DNA from: Microbacterium sp. GCS4
GTDB taxonomy: Bacteria > Actinomycetota > Actinomycetes > Actinomycetales > Microbacteriaceae
Assembly (NCBI RefSeq): GCF_001262495.1
Contig: NZ_LGYE01000002.1
Location: 548,368-612,367, forward strand
DNA: 64,000 nt
Direction of reading: 5' to 3'
Shown: in pieces, positions 8,250 to 17,702 of the stretch
Numbering within the stretch: the first letter of the stretch is position 1
Layout: every line of letters begins with the position of its first letter
The notes under the pieces: model-generated
Told to the model about the DNA's origin: nothing
The model's database searches: none
What the model saw: only the letters and a program-made list of their open reading frames with translations
Program-made: the position numbers and the translations under genes

Positions 8250-9632
8250 ATGGCTGAGATCACCCGTGACGTGCTGATCGTCGGAGCCGGGGCCGCGGGC
8301 CTCACGGCCGCGAACGACCTGCGCAAGGCCGGCCTGTCGGTCGCCGTGCTCGAAGCGCGCGACCGCGTGGGCGGCCGTCTGTGGACCGACGTGATCGAGG
8401 GTGCGATGCTCGAGCTCGGCGGCCAGTGGGTGTCGCCCGACCAGGATGCGCTCAAGGACACGATCGCCGAGCTCGGCCTCGAGACCTACAGCCGCTACCG
8501 CGAGGGTGACAGCGTGTACGTCGGCCCCGACGGCCAGGTGCACCGTTTCACGGGCGAGATGTTCCCCGTGTCGGCGGAGACCGAGAAGGTCATCGCCGAG
8601 ATCACCGAGCGTCTCGACGCGATGGTCGCCGAGATCGACCCCGACCGTCCCTGGGAGCACCCGCAGGCGAAGGAGTGGGACTCCGTCACGTGGGACGCGT
8701 GGCTGCGCGCGCAGACCGACGACGACGAGGCCGTGCGCAACCTCGCATTCGCGACCGGGTCCGCGATGCTGACCAAGCCGACGCACACGTTCTCGCTGCT
8801 GCAGTCGCTGCTCATGGCGGCATCCGCCGGGTCGTACTCGAACCTCGTCGACGCCGACTTCATCCTCGACAAGCGGGTCGTCGGCGGCCTGCAGCAGGTG
8901 CCGATCCTGCTCGCCGAGCGCCTCGGGGAGGACGTCCTCCTGGGTCAGCCCGTCCGCACGCTGGAGTGGGGCGCCGACGGCGTGACCGCCACGACCGACG
9001 AGATCACGGTCCGCGCGCGCTTCGCGATCCTCGCGCACGCCCCCGTGCTGTACGACCGCATCTCCTTCGTGCCGCCGCTGCCGCGACGTCAGCACCAGCT
9101 GCACCAGCACCTCTCGATGGGCTTCGTGATCAAGGTGCACGCGGTCTACGAGACGCCGTTCTGGCGCGAGCAGGGACTCAGCGGCACCGCCTTCAGCCCT
9201 TACGAGCTCTCGCACGAGGCCTACGACAACACCAACCACGGCGACGAGCGCGGCACGCTCGTCGGCTTCGTCAGCGACCAGAACGCCGACGACCTGTTCG
9301 CGCTGTCGGCCGAGGAGCGCAAGGAGCGCATCCTGGAGTCTCTGTCGCACTACTACGGACCCGAGGCCAAAAACCCGGTCGTGTACTACGAGAGCGACTG
9401 GGGCACCGAGGAGTGGACGCGCGGCGCCTACGCCGCGAGCTTCGACATGGGCGGTCTGCACCGGTACGGCGCCGACCTGCGTGCCGCGGTGGGCCCGATC
9501 CACTTCGCGTGCAGCGACATGGCGGGAGCCGGCTACCAGCACGTCGACGGCGCGATCCGCATGGGTCACCTCGCGGCCGCCAACATCGTCGAGTCGACGA
9601 GGGATGCGGGCGACACGGTCGAGGCCGTCTGA
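8250..9632 (+). CDS. puo: flavin monoamine oxidase, probable putrescine oxidase
   Basis: The 460-residue FAD enzyme has an N-terminal dinucleotide fold VGAGAAGLTAAND followed by LEARDRVGGRLW. The C-terminal FAD closure AGYQHVDGAIRMGHLAA is characteristic of monoamine oxidases. Size and sequence resemble actinobacterial putrescine oxidase, which converts putrescine, O2 and water to 4-aminobutyraldehyde, ammonia and H2O2. The neighbouring aldehyde dehydrogenases, GabT and permease fit this substrate. Another amine, such as tyramine, cannot be excluded. A GAAGGAGAAG ribosome binding site precedes the ATG. The next gene overlaps its stop. Confidence 0.82.
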   Translation: MAEITRDVLIVGAGAAGLTAANDLRKAGLSVAVLEARDRVGGRLWTDVIEGAMLELGGQWVSPDQDALKDTIAELGLETYSRYREGDSVYVGPDGQVHRFTGEMFPVSAETEKVIAEITERLDAMVAEIDPDRPWEHPQAKEWDSVTWDAWLRAQTDDDEAVRNLAFATGSAMLTKPTHTFSLLQSLLMAASAGSYSNLVDADFILDKRVVGGLQQVPILLAERLGEDVLLGQPVRTLEWGADGVTATTDEITVRARFAILAHAPVLYDRISFVPPLPRRQHQLHQHLSMGFVIKVHAVYETPFWREQGLSGTAFSPYELSHEAYDNTNHGDERGTLVGFVSDQNADDLFALSAEERKERILESLSHYYGPEAKNPVVYYESDWGTEEWTRGAYAASFDMGGLHRYGADLRAAVGPIHFACSDMAGAGYQHVDGAIRMGHLAAANIVESTRDAGDTVEAV

Positions 9633-10516
9633 TGTCGGGGTCGATCGTCGTCGGCTACACCGCGACGGATGCCGGAGCGGATGCCGCGGCGCTCGGCGCC
9701 CGGCTGGCCCGCAGCCTCGGTGCGGTGCTGCGTCTCGTGATCGTGCTGCCCTCGGAGGGGACGCGGAATGCCGCGGTCGCCCCGGAGCGCGCTTACGAGG
9801 ACCATCTGCGTCGTCAGGCCACGCAGTGGCTCGAGGAGGCCGTCACCGGTCTCCCGCAGGAGCTCGTGCGCACCGGGCACGTGCGCTTCGGCGAATCCTT
9901 CGCCGAGGGTCTCATCGCCGCGGGCGAGGAGTTCGGCGCCCGGCTGATCGTCGTCGGCGCGGCCGGGGGGTCGCTGTTCGGGCGTCACCGTCTTGGCAGC
10001 GTGGCTTCCGAGCTGCTGCACTCCTCGACCATCCCGGTGGCGCTCGCCCCCGCCGGCACCTCCACGCAGGACGACCACGTGCTGCCGCGCGTGACCGTGG
10101 CCGTGGGCACACGTCCCGGTGCGGAGAACCTGCTCGACGAGGCGGCGGCGGTCGCGGGCGACGCGCACGTCGCGCTGCGTCTCGTCTCGCTCGTGCCGTT
10201 CGACGTGCCGCCCGGTCTCGACACGGGGTCGATCCGCCTCGTGGGCGACGAGCACTCTCGTGAGGTCCTCGCGGTCGCACAGGGGCTCCTGCCCGAGACG
10301 GTCGACGCTTCGGTACAGGAGGCTCACGGCGACACCGTTGAGGACGCGGTCGCGCACCTCGACTGGTTGCCGGGTGAGATCGTGCTCGTGGGATCCAGCC
10401 GTCTCGCTCAGCCCCGCCGGCTGTTCCTCGGGTCGACCGCGGCGAAGATGCTGCACGAGTTGCCCGTCCCCATGATCGTCGTCCCGCGCACCCGCGCCGA
10501 AGCAGGAGTCCGCTGA
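9632..10516 (+). CDS. tandem universal stress protein
   Basis: The 294-residue protein has two UspA domains (about 1-140 and 150-294). Each ends in the nucleotide-binding signature: GAAGGSLFGRHRLGSVA in the first, and GSSRLAQPRRLFLGSTA in the second. The ATG overlaps the stop of the amine oxidase gene (TGATG) and its own stop overlaps the permease start, so it is co-translated with the catabolic genes. It may protect against H2O2 or aldehyde made by the pathway, or modulate the adjacent transporter; both are inferences. Usp genes beside transporters are common in actinobacteria. Confidence 0.88.
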   Translation: MSGSIVVGYTATDAGADAAALGARLARSLGAVLRLVIVLPSEGTRNAAVAPERAYEDHLRRQATQWLEEAVTGLPQELVRTGHVRFGESFAEGLIAAGEEFGARLIVVGAAGGSLFGRHRLGSVASELLHSSTIPVALAPAGTSTQDDHVLPRVTVAVGTRPGAENLLDEAAAVAGDAHVALRLVSLVPFDVPPGLDTGSIRLVGDEHSREVLAVAQGLLPETVDASVQEAHGDTVEDAVAHLDWLPGEIVLVGSSRLAQPRRLFLGSTAAKMLHELPVPMIVVPRTRAEAGVR

Positions 10517-12060
10517 TGAGCAGCTCGAACCGGGCGACGGAGCCCGCATCCGGCGTGACGACCGGCATCTCGCAGAAGGGCCTGAGCGTCGGCACGGTCG
10601 GCGTGATCGGCGCCGTCGTGATCGGCGTCTCGACGATCGCCCCCGCATACACGCTCACCGCGTCGCTGGGCCCGACCGTCGCGGTGGTCGGCACGCAGGT
10701 CCCCGCCATCATCCTCGTCGGCTTCATCCCGATGCTGCTCACGGCGTTCGGCTACCGCGAGCTCAACCGGGAGATGCCCGACTCCGGTACCTCGTTCACG
10801 TGGGGCGTGCGGGCCTTCGGACCGTGGATCGGCTGGATGACGGGGTGGGGCCTCATCGCCGCGACCGTGATCGTGCTGTCGAACCTCGCCGGCATCGCGG
10901 TCGAGTTCCTGTTCCTGCTGATCGCGCAGCTGTCGGGCAACCCCGGCATCGCGGACCTCGCGTTCAACCCGTTCATCAACGTCGTCGTGTGCCTGCTGTT
11001 CATGCTCGGCGCGACCCTCGTGTCCTACCGCGACATGCAGACCACGCAGAAGTTCCAATACATCCTCGTGGGCTTCCAGGTGCTCGTGCTCGTGGCTTTC
11101 GCGACGGTCGCGATCGTCAAGGCCGTGACCGGGGACGCCCCCGACCCGACGCCGTTCTCGTGGTCGTGGTTCAACCCGTTCGAGGTGCCGACGTTCAGCG
11201 CCTTCGCGGCCGGGCTCTCGCTGTCGATCTTCATCTTCTGGGGCTGGGACGTCGTCCTCACCATGAACGAGGAGACCAAGGATCCGGCGAAGACCCCGGG
11301 TCGCGCCGCCATGGTCACGGTGTTCGTGGTCGTGAGCCTGTACCTGCTGCTCGCGATCGGGCTCATCATGTTCGCGGGCGTGGGCGACGGCGAGCTGGGC
11401 CTCGCGAACGAGGGCATCTCGGCGAACGTGTTCTTCGCGCTGTCCGACCCGATCCTCGGGCCGCTCGCCTTCCTCGTGTCGCTCGCGGTGCTGTCGAGCT
11501 CGGCCGCATCGCTGCAGTCCACCGCGGTCGGACCTGCGCGCACCCTGCTCGCGATGGGCCACTACGGCGCGCTGCCGAAGCAGTTCGCGAAGGTCAGCCC
11601 GCGGTTCTTCACACCCGGGTACTCGACCATCGTGTCGGCGGTCGTCGCCTCGGTGTTCTACGCCGTGATGCGCCTCGTCAGCGAGAACGTCCTCACCGAC
11701 ACGATCCTGTCGCTCGGCATGATGATCTGCTTCTACTACGGCCTCACCGCGTTCGCCTGCGTGTGGTACTTCCGCAAGCAGTGGTTCGACTCGACGCGGA
11801 GCTTCTTCTTCACATTCCTGTTCCCGCTCGTCGGCGGCGCCATCCTCGCCGTGCTGTTCGTCACGACCCTCATCGACTCGATGGACCCCGCCTACGGCAG
11901 CGGATCCAGCATCGGCGGCGTCGGCCTCGTGTTCGTGCTCGGCGTCGGGATCATCGTGGTCGGCATCGCCGTGATGATCTGGCAGTCCATCAAGCGACCC
12001 GCGTTCTTCCGCGGCGAGACGCTCGGGGCCGACGCCCCGCCGAGCCTCCGTCGCCGCTGA
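10516..12060 (+). CDS. APC-family amino acid/polyamine permease
   Basis: The 514-residue integral membrane protein has about 12 hydrophobic segments and the APC opening block TVGVIGAVVIGVSTIAPAYT. A conserved LSIFIFWGWD segment lies in the middle, and the tail is charged and cytoplasmic. The start overlaps the preceding stop, placing it firmly in the amine catabolic operon. It most likely imports putrescine, GABA or a related amine; the substrate is inferred from context only. Confidence 0.85.
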   Translation: MSSSNRATEPASGVTTGISQKGLSVGTVGVIGAVVIGVSTIAPAYTLTASLGPTVAVVGTQVPAIILVGFIPMLLTAFGYRELNREMPDSGTSFTWGVRAFGPWIGWMTGWGLIAATVIVLSNLAGIAVEFLFLLIAQLSGNPGIADLAFNPFINVVVCLLFMLGATLVSYRDMQTTQKFQYILVGFQVLVLVAFATVAIVKAVTGDAPDPTPFSWSWFNPFEVPTFSAFAAGLSLSIFIFWGWDVVLTMNEETKDPAKTPGRAAMVTVFVVVSLYLLLAIGLIMFAGVGDGELGLANEGISANVFFALSDPILGPLAFLVSLAVLSSSAASLQSTAVGPARTLLAMGHYGALPKQFAKVSPRFFTPGYSTIVSAVVASVFYAVMRLVSENVLTDTILSLGMMICFYYGLTAFACVWYFRKQWFDSTRSFFFTFLFPLVGGAILAVLFVTTLIDSMDPAYGSGSSIGGVGLVFVLGVGIIVVGIAVMIWQSIKRPAFFRGETLGADAPPSLRRR

Positions 12061-12104
12061 GCCCCCCGCACTCTCCCGCCCCCGTCCCCACAGAAAGCGA
12101 ATCC

Positions 12105-13571
12105 ATGAGCACTCAGACAGAGCAGGCGCTGCTCGACAGCATCCCCACCGGCCTCTTCATCGGCGGCGAGTGGATCGACGGTGAGACCGGCGCGACCTTC
12201 GACGTCACGGACCCTGCGACGGGCGCCGTGATCAAGACGATCGCCGACGCGACGCCGGCCGACGGCATCCGCGCCCTCGATGCCGCGGTCGCCGCGCAGG
12301 ATGCCTGGGCCGCCACGGCACCGCGCACGCGCAGCGAGATCCTCCGGAAGGCGTTCGACCTCGTGCAGGAGCACAAGGAGGACCTCGCGCTGCTCATGAC
12401 GCTCGAGATGGGCAAGCCGCTCGCGGAGGCGCGCGGCGAGGTCGGCTACGGCGGCGAGTTCCTGCGCTGGTTCAGCGAGGAGGCCGTGCGCATCAGCGGC
12501 CGCTACGGCATCAACCCGGAGGGCACGGGCCACATGGTCGTCTCGCAGCGCCCGGTCGGGCCGTCGTTCTTCGTGACGCCGTGGAACTTCCCCTTCGCGA
12601 TGGCGACCCGCAAGATCGCGCCCGCGCTCGCCGCCGGCTGCACGGTCGTCATCAAGCCCCCGGCACTGACCCCGCTCACCACGATCTTCTTCACCACCCT
12701 GCTCGAGAAGGCCGGCTTGCCTGCGGGCGTCGTCAACGTCGTGCAGACGTCGAAGTCGTCGGCGCTGTCGGCCCCGATCATCGCCGACCCGCGACTGCGC
12801 AAGCTGTCGTTCACGGGCTCGACCGAGGTCGGCCGCAAGCTCATCGCCCAGGCCGCCGAAGGCGTGCTGCGCGTCTCTATGGAGCTCGGCGGCAACGCGC
12901 CGTTCGTCGTGTTCGACGACGCCGACCTCGACAAGGCCGTCGACGGCGCACTGGCCGCGAAGTTCCGCAACATCGGCCAGGCGTGCACGGCCGCCAACCG
13001 GTTCATCGTGCACAAGGACGTCGCGGGGGAGTTCGCCAAGCGCGTCACCGAGCGCGTCGAGGCTATGAAGATCGGCCGCGGCACCGAGGAGGGCGTCACG
13101 ATCGGACCGCTCATCGACACGGATGCCGTCGCCAAGGCCGAGGAGCTCGTGGGCGACGCCGTCGAGCGGGGCGCGACCCTGCTCGCGGGCGGCAAGGCGC
13201 TCGAGGGCACCGGCACGTTCTACGAGCCGACCGTGCTGACCGATGTGGTCGCCGGGTCCGCGATCCTCCGTGAGGAGATCTTCGGTCCGGTGCTCGCGAT
13301 CGCGACCTTCGAGACCGAGGAGGAGGCCGTCCGGCTCGCGAACGACACCGAGTACGGACTCGTGTCGTACGTCTTCACCGAGAACCTGCAGCGCGGCCAG
13401 CGGATGATCGCCGGCCTCGAGACGGGCATGATGGGACTCAACGTGGGCGTGGTGTCGAACGCGGCAGCCCCCTTCGGCGGCGTCAAGCAGTCCGGCGTCG
13501 GCCGCGAAGGCGGCTTCGAGGGCATCCATGAGTACCTGTCCACCAAGTACACGCTGATCCCGGTCTCCTGA
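12105..13571 (+). CDS. gabD: succinate-semialdehyde dehydrogenase
   Basis: The 488-residue aldehyde dehydrogenase has the SSADH-type catalytic segment FRNIGQACTAANRF (nucleophile Cys), the general-base Glu in MELGGNAPF, the cofactor loop FTGSTEVGRKL and the late motif EEIFGPVLAI. It oxidises succinate semialdehyde to succinate with NAD(P). It follows the permease by 44 bp and finishes the GABA shunt begun by GabT. A second ALDH lies downstream, so one of the two may instead oxidise 4-aminobutyraldehyde. Confidence 0.9.
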   Translation: MSTQTEQALLDSIPTGLFIGGEWIDGETGATFDVTDPATGAVIKTIADATPADGIRALDAAVAAQDAWAATAPRTRSEILRKAFDLVQEHKEDLALLMTLEMGKPLAEARGEVGYGGEFLRWFSEEAVRISGRYGINPEGTGHMVVSQRPVGPSFFVTPWNFPFAMATRKIAPALAAGCTVVIKPPALTPLTTIFFTTLLEKAGLPAGVVNVVQTSKSSALSAPIIADPRLRKLSFTGSTEVGRKLIAQAAEGVLRVSMELGGNAPFVVFDDADLDKAVDGALAAKFRNIGQACTAANRFIVHKDVAGEFAKRVTERVEAMKIGRGTEEGVTIGPLIDTDAVAKAEELVGDAVERGATLLAGGKALEGTGTFYEPTVLTDVVAGSAILREEIFGPVLAIATFETEEEAVRLANDTEYGLVSYVFTENLQRGQRMIAGLETGMMGLNVGVVSNAAAPFGGVKQSGVGREGGFEGIHEYLSTKYTLIPVS

Positions 13572-13580
13572 CCCACCTCC

Positions 13581-13655
13581 GGTCGTTGAGCGACACTTCG
13601 ACTCGCTTCGCTCGCTCAGTGCGGGTCTCCGCGAGACGAAACGCGCTCAACGACC
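13581..13655. repeat. MITE-like palindromic element, copy B
   Basis: The ends are GGTCGTTGAGCG (13581-13592) and CGCTCAACGACC (13644-13655), exact reverse complements. The interior carries GCGAGACGAAACGCG and ACTCGCTTCGCTCGCTC, related to copy A. It fills the gap between the two aldehyde dehydrogenase genes and could form a hairpin that makes the second gene less expressed. Confidence 0.75.
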
Positions 13656-13680
13656 GGGATCCGAATGAGAGGACGAAACC

Positions 13681-15045
13681 ATGACCGACTACGCCGTCAT
13701 CAACCCCGCCACCGGAGAGACGCTGAAGTCCTTCGACACGTTCACGGATGCGCAGATCGAGGATGCGGTCGCCGCGGCCGACACCGCGCACCGCGAGTGG
13801 TCGCGCTCGTCGACCGTCGCCGAGCGTGCCGCGCTCGTGCGCCGCATGGCCGAGCTGCACCGCGAGCGCCGGGAGGAGCTGGCCGACGTCTTCGTGCGCG
13901 AGATGGGCAAGCCGCGCGAGGCCGCTCTGGGCGAGGTCGACTTCGCCGCCGACATCGCCGAGTACTACGCCGACCAGGCCGAGGCGATCATGGCCGACCA
14001 GCCGATCGCGATCCTGGGCGACGGCTCGGCGATCATCCGCCGCTCGTCGCTCGGGCCGCTCGTGGGCATCATGCCGTGGAACTTCCCGGCCTACCAGATC
14101 GTGCGCTTCGCCGCCCCGAACCTCATCGTCGGAAACACGATCCTGCTGAAGCCCGCACCCCAGTGCCCGGAGTCCTCGTCGGCGATCGCCGCGATCTACC
14201 GCGACGCCGGGTTCCCGGAGGGCGCGTACCAGAACGTGCTCGCCACGAACGAGCAGATCGCGACGATGATCGCCGACCCGCGCGTGCAGGGCGTCTCGCT
14301 CACGGGCTCGGAGCGCGCAGGCGCAGCCGTCGCCGAGATCGCCGGCCGCAACCTCAAGAAGGTCGCGCTCGAGCTCGGCGGCTCCGACCCGTTCATCGTG
14401 CTCTCGACCGACGATCTCGACGCGACCGTGCAGGCCGGTGTGGACGCCCGCCTCGATAACAACGGACAGGCGTGCAACGGCGCCAAGCGCTTCATCGTGG
14501 TCGACGGTCTGTACGACGCGTTCGTCGAGAAGTTCACGGCCGCGATGGCCGCTGTCGAGGCGACCGACCCGATGCTCGACGACACCGTGCTCGGCCCTGT
14601 CTCCTCCGAGACCGCGGCTGAGAACCTGCAGAAGCAGATCGACACGGCCGTCGCGCAAGGGGCGACGCTGCTGACCGGCGGGACCCGCGACGGGGCGTTC
14701 TTCGCGCCGACCGTGCTGACCGACGTCACGCCCGAGATGGACGTCTACCGTGAGGAGCTGTTCGGCCCGGCTGCCGTCGTCTACCGCGTGGCCGACGAGG
14801 ACGCGGCGGTCGACCTCGCCAACGACACGACCTTCGGTCTCGGGTCGTACGTCTTCACGACCGACGCCGCGCAGGCCGAGCGCGTCGCCGACCGCATCGA
14901 GGCCGGCATGGTCTACGTGAACCTCGTGCTCGCCGACAGCCCGGAGCTGCCGTTCGGCGGCATCAAGCGCAGTGGCACGGCCCGCGAGCTCGGACACCTC
15001 GCGGCCGACGAGTTCGTCAACAAGAAGCTCATCCGCATCGGCTGA
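13681..15045 (+). CDS. second NAD(P)-dependent aldehyde dehydrogenase
   Basis: The 454-residue ALDH is shorter than its neighbour and belongs to the GabD2-like subgroup: catalytic Cys in NNGQACNGAKRF, Glu in LELGGSDPF, and MPWNFPAYQIVRFAAPNL in the cofactor region. Enzymes of this type are usually annotated as succinate-semialdehyde dehydrogenase. In this cluster it could be the 4-aminobutyraldehyde dehydrogenase linking putrescine oxidase to GabT; sequence alone does not settle this. A GAGAGGACG ribosome binding site lies just after the repeat element. Confidence 0.85.
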   Translation: MTDYAVINPATGETLKSFDTFTDAQIEDAVAAADTAHREWSRSSTVAERAALVRRMAELHRERREELADVFVREMGKPREAALGEVDFAADIAEYYADQAEAIMADQPIAILGDGSAIIRRSSLGPLVGIMPWNFPAYQIVRFAAPNLIVGNTILLKPAPQCPESSSAIAAIYRDAGFPEGAYQNVLATNEQIATMIADPRVQGVSLTGSERAGAAVAEIAGRNLKKVALELGGSDPFIVLSTDDLDATVQAGVDARLDNNGQACNGAKRFIVVDGLYDAFVEKFTAAMAAVEATDPMLDDTVLGPVSSETAAENLQKQIDTAVAQGATLLTGGTRDGAFFAPTVLTDVTPEMDVYREELFGPAAVVYRVADEDAAVDLANDTTFGLGSYVFTTDAAQAERVADRIEAGMVYVNLVLADSPELPFGGIKRSGTARELGHLAADEFVNKKLIRIG

Positions 15046-15058
15046 GCGGGCGCAGTAC

Positions 15059-15089
15059 GAGGGGGCGGGTGCTGCGGCATCCGCCCCTC
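15059..15089. terminator. terminator between convergent genes
   Basis: A GAGGGG(G)CGG stem pairs with CCGCCCCTC with one bulged G. It lies between the aldehyde dehydrogenase and the oppositely oriented response regulator and could serve both. Confidence 0.5.
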
Positions 15090-15146
15090 TCGCGTTCCCG
15101 GGCGCGCGTCTGCCGCGTGCCCCAGCGGACACGGCGAGGGATGTCC

Positions 15147-15800
15147 TCAGTCGGCCTGGTCGAGGTGGGCGAGCACGGCCAGCACCCGACGGTTGACGCC
15201 GGAACCCGCGGCGAGCCCGAGCTTCGTGAAGATCGTGTTGATGTGCTTCTCGACGCCGCTCTGGCTCACGAACAGACGCTCGGCGATGCTCGCGTTGCTG
15301 TGCCCCTCGGCCATGAGCTCGAGGACGGCGGCCTCGCGCTCGCTGAGATCGCCCACGCCCTGATCGGGGCCGGACCGGTCGGCGATCAGACGTCGGATCA
15401 CCTCCGGGTCGAAGGCCACCCCGCCCTCCGCGACCCGCACGATCGCGTCGAGGAAGCCCGCGATGTCGGACACGCGGTCCTTCAGCAGGTAGCCGACCCC
15501 GCCGCGGCCGTCGAGCAGCAGCTCGCTCGCGTAACGCCGCTCGACGTGCTGGGACAGCACGAGCACCGCCACCGACGGATGCTCCCGCCTGATGCGCAGC
15601 GCGGCGCGGATGCCCTCGTCGACGAAGTCGGGCGGCATCCGCACGTCGACGATCACGAGGTCGGGCTCGTCGCTCGCGAGCGCGGCCATCAGGGACTCGG
15701 CGTCGGCCACGGAGGCGACCACCTCGTGCCCCTCGGCGGCGAGCAGCTGCACGATGCCCTCGCGGAGCAGCGTCGAGTCCTCGGCGATCGCTATCCGCAC
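15147..15800 (-). CDS. LuxR/NarL-type response regulator
   Basis: The 217-residue protein has a receiver domain with phospho-acceptor Asp52 in VIVDVRMPPD and a LKDR loop. The C-terminal LuxR helix-turn-helix reads LSEREAAVLELMAEGHSN, then IAERLFVSQSGVEKHI. The GTG start overlaps the upstream kinase gene by 10 bp, so the pair is translationally coupled. The target genes and signal are unknown. Confidence 0.9.
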   Translation of the reverse strand: MRIAIAEDSTLLREGIVQLLAAEGHEVVASVADAESLMAALASDEPDLVIVDVRMPPDFVDEGIRAALRIRREHPSVAVLVLSQHVERRYASELLLDGRGGVGYLLKDRVSDIAGFLDAIVRVAEGGVAFDPEVIRRLIADRSGPDQGVGDLSEREAAVLELMAEGHSNASIAERLFVSQSGVEKHINTIFTKLGLAAGSGVNRRVLAVLAHLDQAD

Positions 15801-16921
15801 GGGATCACCGCCTCGACCACGGTCGGGCCGCCGAGCGGACTCCGCACGTCGAGTCGCCCGTCCCGCGCCGCGACTCGGGAAGCGATGCCCGACAGGCCCG
15901 TGCCCGCGGCATCCGCCCCGCCGACGCCGTCGTCCTCGATCGTCACGGCGAGCATCCCGTCCCCGGCGCGCACCCGGATCGTGATCGCGGAGGCGTGCGC
16001 GTGCTTGATGGCATTGGTCACGGCCTCGCTCGCCACGAAGTAGGCGGCGGTCTCGGCGGCACGGTCGGTGATCGGCGCCGGGTCGACCTCGAGATGCACG
16101 GGCATCGCGACGCGGTCGCGCAGCGACTGGAGGGCGGCGGCCAGGCCGTCGCGCTGCAGCATCTCCGGGTAGGTGCGCCACGCGACGTCGCGCAGGTCGT
16201 CGAGGATGTGCTGCGTCTCGTCGCGCGCCGTCCGCAGCAGGGGAGCGCCGTCGGACGCGCCGGAGCGCTCGACGCGGGCGAGCAGGATCGAGAGCGCGAC
16301 GACCCGCTGCTGCACCCCGTCGTGGATGTCGCGCTCGATGCGACGTCGCTCGGCGTCGACGGCATCCACGACCTCGTCGAGTGTGGCGTGCAGGCGCACG
16401 ACCTCCTGCGAGAGCTCGCCGGCTCCTGGGCGCTGGAACGCGTCCCACATCCGGCGTTCGAGCCAGGCGATGCCGCCGAGGCCCGAGAGCGCGAGGAACA
16501 GCAGCACGAGACCCGGCACGACGAACAGGCCGATGGTCGCCCAGGTCACACGCCCCGGCCGGGCGCTGAACAGATCGACGGGACCACCCGTGGCCGCCGC
16601 GACGAGCATCTGCACGCCCACCACGACGCCGGCGCCGATCAGCAGCAGGATGCAGAGCACGACCAGCTGCAGCAGGGCGGACACCGCGAGCAGTCCGCGG
16701 GTGCGTCGCGCTCTCGGAGGCGTGCGGCGGGGGATGCCGTCGATCCGCGTCAGCCGTGCGGCGAGGGCATCCAGCACGCGAGGGGCCGGCGGGCGCGGGG
16801 TCGTGGCGACCGCGACGAGAGCGGCGGGCAGCATCAGGATCCCGGAGGCGGTTCCGCCCAGCATCCGCAGCACGTCCCGCACGAGGGGGCGGGGGTGGGG
16901 CGCGGCGTCAGCGGACGTCAT
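15791..16921 (-). CDS. sensor histidine kinase, HisKA_3 type
   Basis: The 376-residue protein has hydrophobic segments at about 17-40, 78-108 and 127-150, then the phosphorylation site ERRRIERDIHDGVQQRVVAL (His200). A C-terminal HATPase domain contains EAVTNAIKHAHA and a GLSGIASRV G-box. It is the partner of the overlapping response regulator. The extracytoplasmic loop is short, suggesting a membrane or intramembrane signal. The ATG lies 6 bp after CAGAAT on the minus strand, a weak leaderless-type promoter. Confidence 0.9.
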   Translation of the reverse strand: MTSADAAPHPRPLVRDVLRMLGGTASGILMLPAALVAVATTPRPPAPRVLDALAARLTRIDGIPRRTPPRARRTRGLLAVSALLQLVVLCILLLIGAGVVVGVQMLVAAATGGPVDLFSARPGRVTWATIGLFVVPGLVLLFLALSGLGGIAWLERRMWDAFQRPGAGELSQEVVRLHATLDEVVDAVDAERRRIERDIHDGVQQRVVALSILLARVERSGASDGAPLLRTARDETQHILDDLRDVAWRTYPEMLQRDGLAAALQSLRDRVAMPVHLEVDPAPITDRAAETAAYFVASEAVTNAIKHAHASAITIRVRAGDGMLAVTIEDDGVGGADAAGTGLSGIASRVAARDGRLDVRSPLGGPTVVEAVIPCG

Positions 16922-16937
16922 ACTGCCATTCTGCCGG

Positions 16938-17576
16938 TCAGGCCGTGGGAGTGCCCTGCACGCGCGCCCGCACCCGCATCACGACGAACACCGACACGGC
17001 GGCGATCACGGCCGCCACGACCACGAGCTGCAGGCCGTCGGCGTACTGCTCGATGCGGTGCCACTGCTCGCCGAGCAGGTAGCCGGCCATCACGAAGACC
17101 GTGTTCCAGATCGCGCTGCCCGCGGTCGTGAGCAGGGTGAAGCGGAGCAGCGGCATGCGCTGGATGCCCGCGGGGATCGAGATCAGGCTGCGGAAGATGG
17201 GGATCATCCGCCCGAAGAACACGGCCTTCGACCCGTGCTTCGCGAACCACGCCTCGGCGCGATCGACGTCGCTGACCTTCATGAGCGGCACCCGGTCGAC
17301 GATCCGCCGCAGGCGCGCAGGTCCGAGCCAGGCGCCGAGACCGTACAGGGCGAGCGCGCCGACGACCGAACCGACCGTGGTCCAGAGGAGCACCTCCCAC
17401 AGCACGATCGATCCCTGGCTGGCGGTGAAGCCGGCGAGCGGCAGGATGACCTCGCTGGGGATCGGCGGGAACAGGTTCTCGATCGCCACCGCGACGCCCG
17501 CCCCGATGCTGCCGAGCGTCTCCATGAGGGCGATCGCCCAGTCCGCGAACAGGCCCAAACCCTCAGAAGTGTCCAT
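16938..17576 (-). CDS. DedA-family membrane protein
   Basis: The 212-residue protein carries DedA hallmarks: ENLFPPIPSEVILPLAGF, the amphipathic FGRMIPIFRSLISIPAGIQRM loop region, and a C-terminal hydrophobic tail. DedA proteins are implicated in lipid carrier (undecaprenyl phosphate) flipping and membrane homeostasis. It lies 16 bp upstream of the kinase gene on the same strand. A minus-strand TAGCGT lies 7 bp before the ATG, consistent with a leaderless start. Confidence 0.88.
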   Translation of the reverse strand: MDTSEGLGLFADWAIALMETLGSIGAGVAVAIENLFPPIPSEVILPLAGFTASQGSIVLWEVLLWTTVGSVVGALALYGLGAWLGPARLRRIVDRVPLMKVSDVDRAEAWFAKHGSKAVFFGRMIPIFRSLISIPAGIQRMPLLRFTLLTTAGSAIWNTVFVMAGYLLGEQWHRIEQYADGLQLVVVAAVIAAVSVFVVMRVRARVQGTPTA

Positions 17577-17690
17577 GTTCTCGACGCTACGCACGCGGAC
17601 GGATGCCGTCACTGCGGCTGCCCCTCGACCGAGGTGCGGAAAACCGGAAGAGCGAGGCGGCCCGCTCGCCTCGGGGTCGCGACGCGGGCG

Positions 17691-17696
17691 TAGGGT
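17691..17696 (+). promoter_or_regulatory. -10 element, leaderless promoter
   Basis: TAGGGT followed by exactly 6 bp and the ATG at 17703. No ribosome binding site is present. This predicts transcription starting at or next to the start codon. Confidence 0.6.
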
Positions 17697-17702
17697 CGAA
17701 GC

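Noticed and set aside
5186..8461. A 1091-codon open frame antisense to gabT and continuous with pucR
   Set aside because: The upstream two thirds lie opposite gabT and have Arg/Asp/Val-rich composition typical of antisense frames in GC-rich DNA. The PucR protein begins at 6694.
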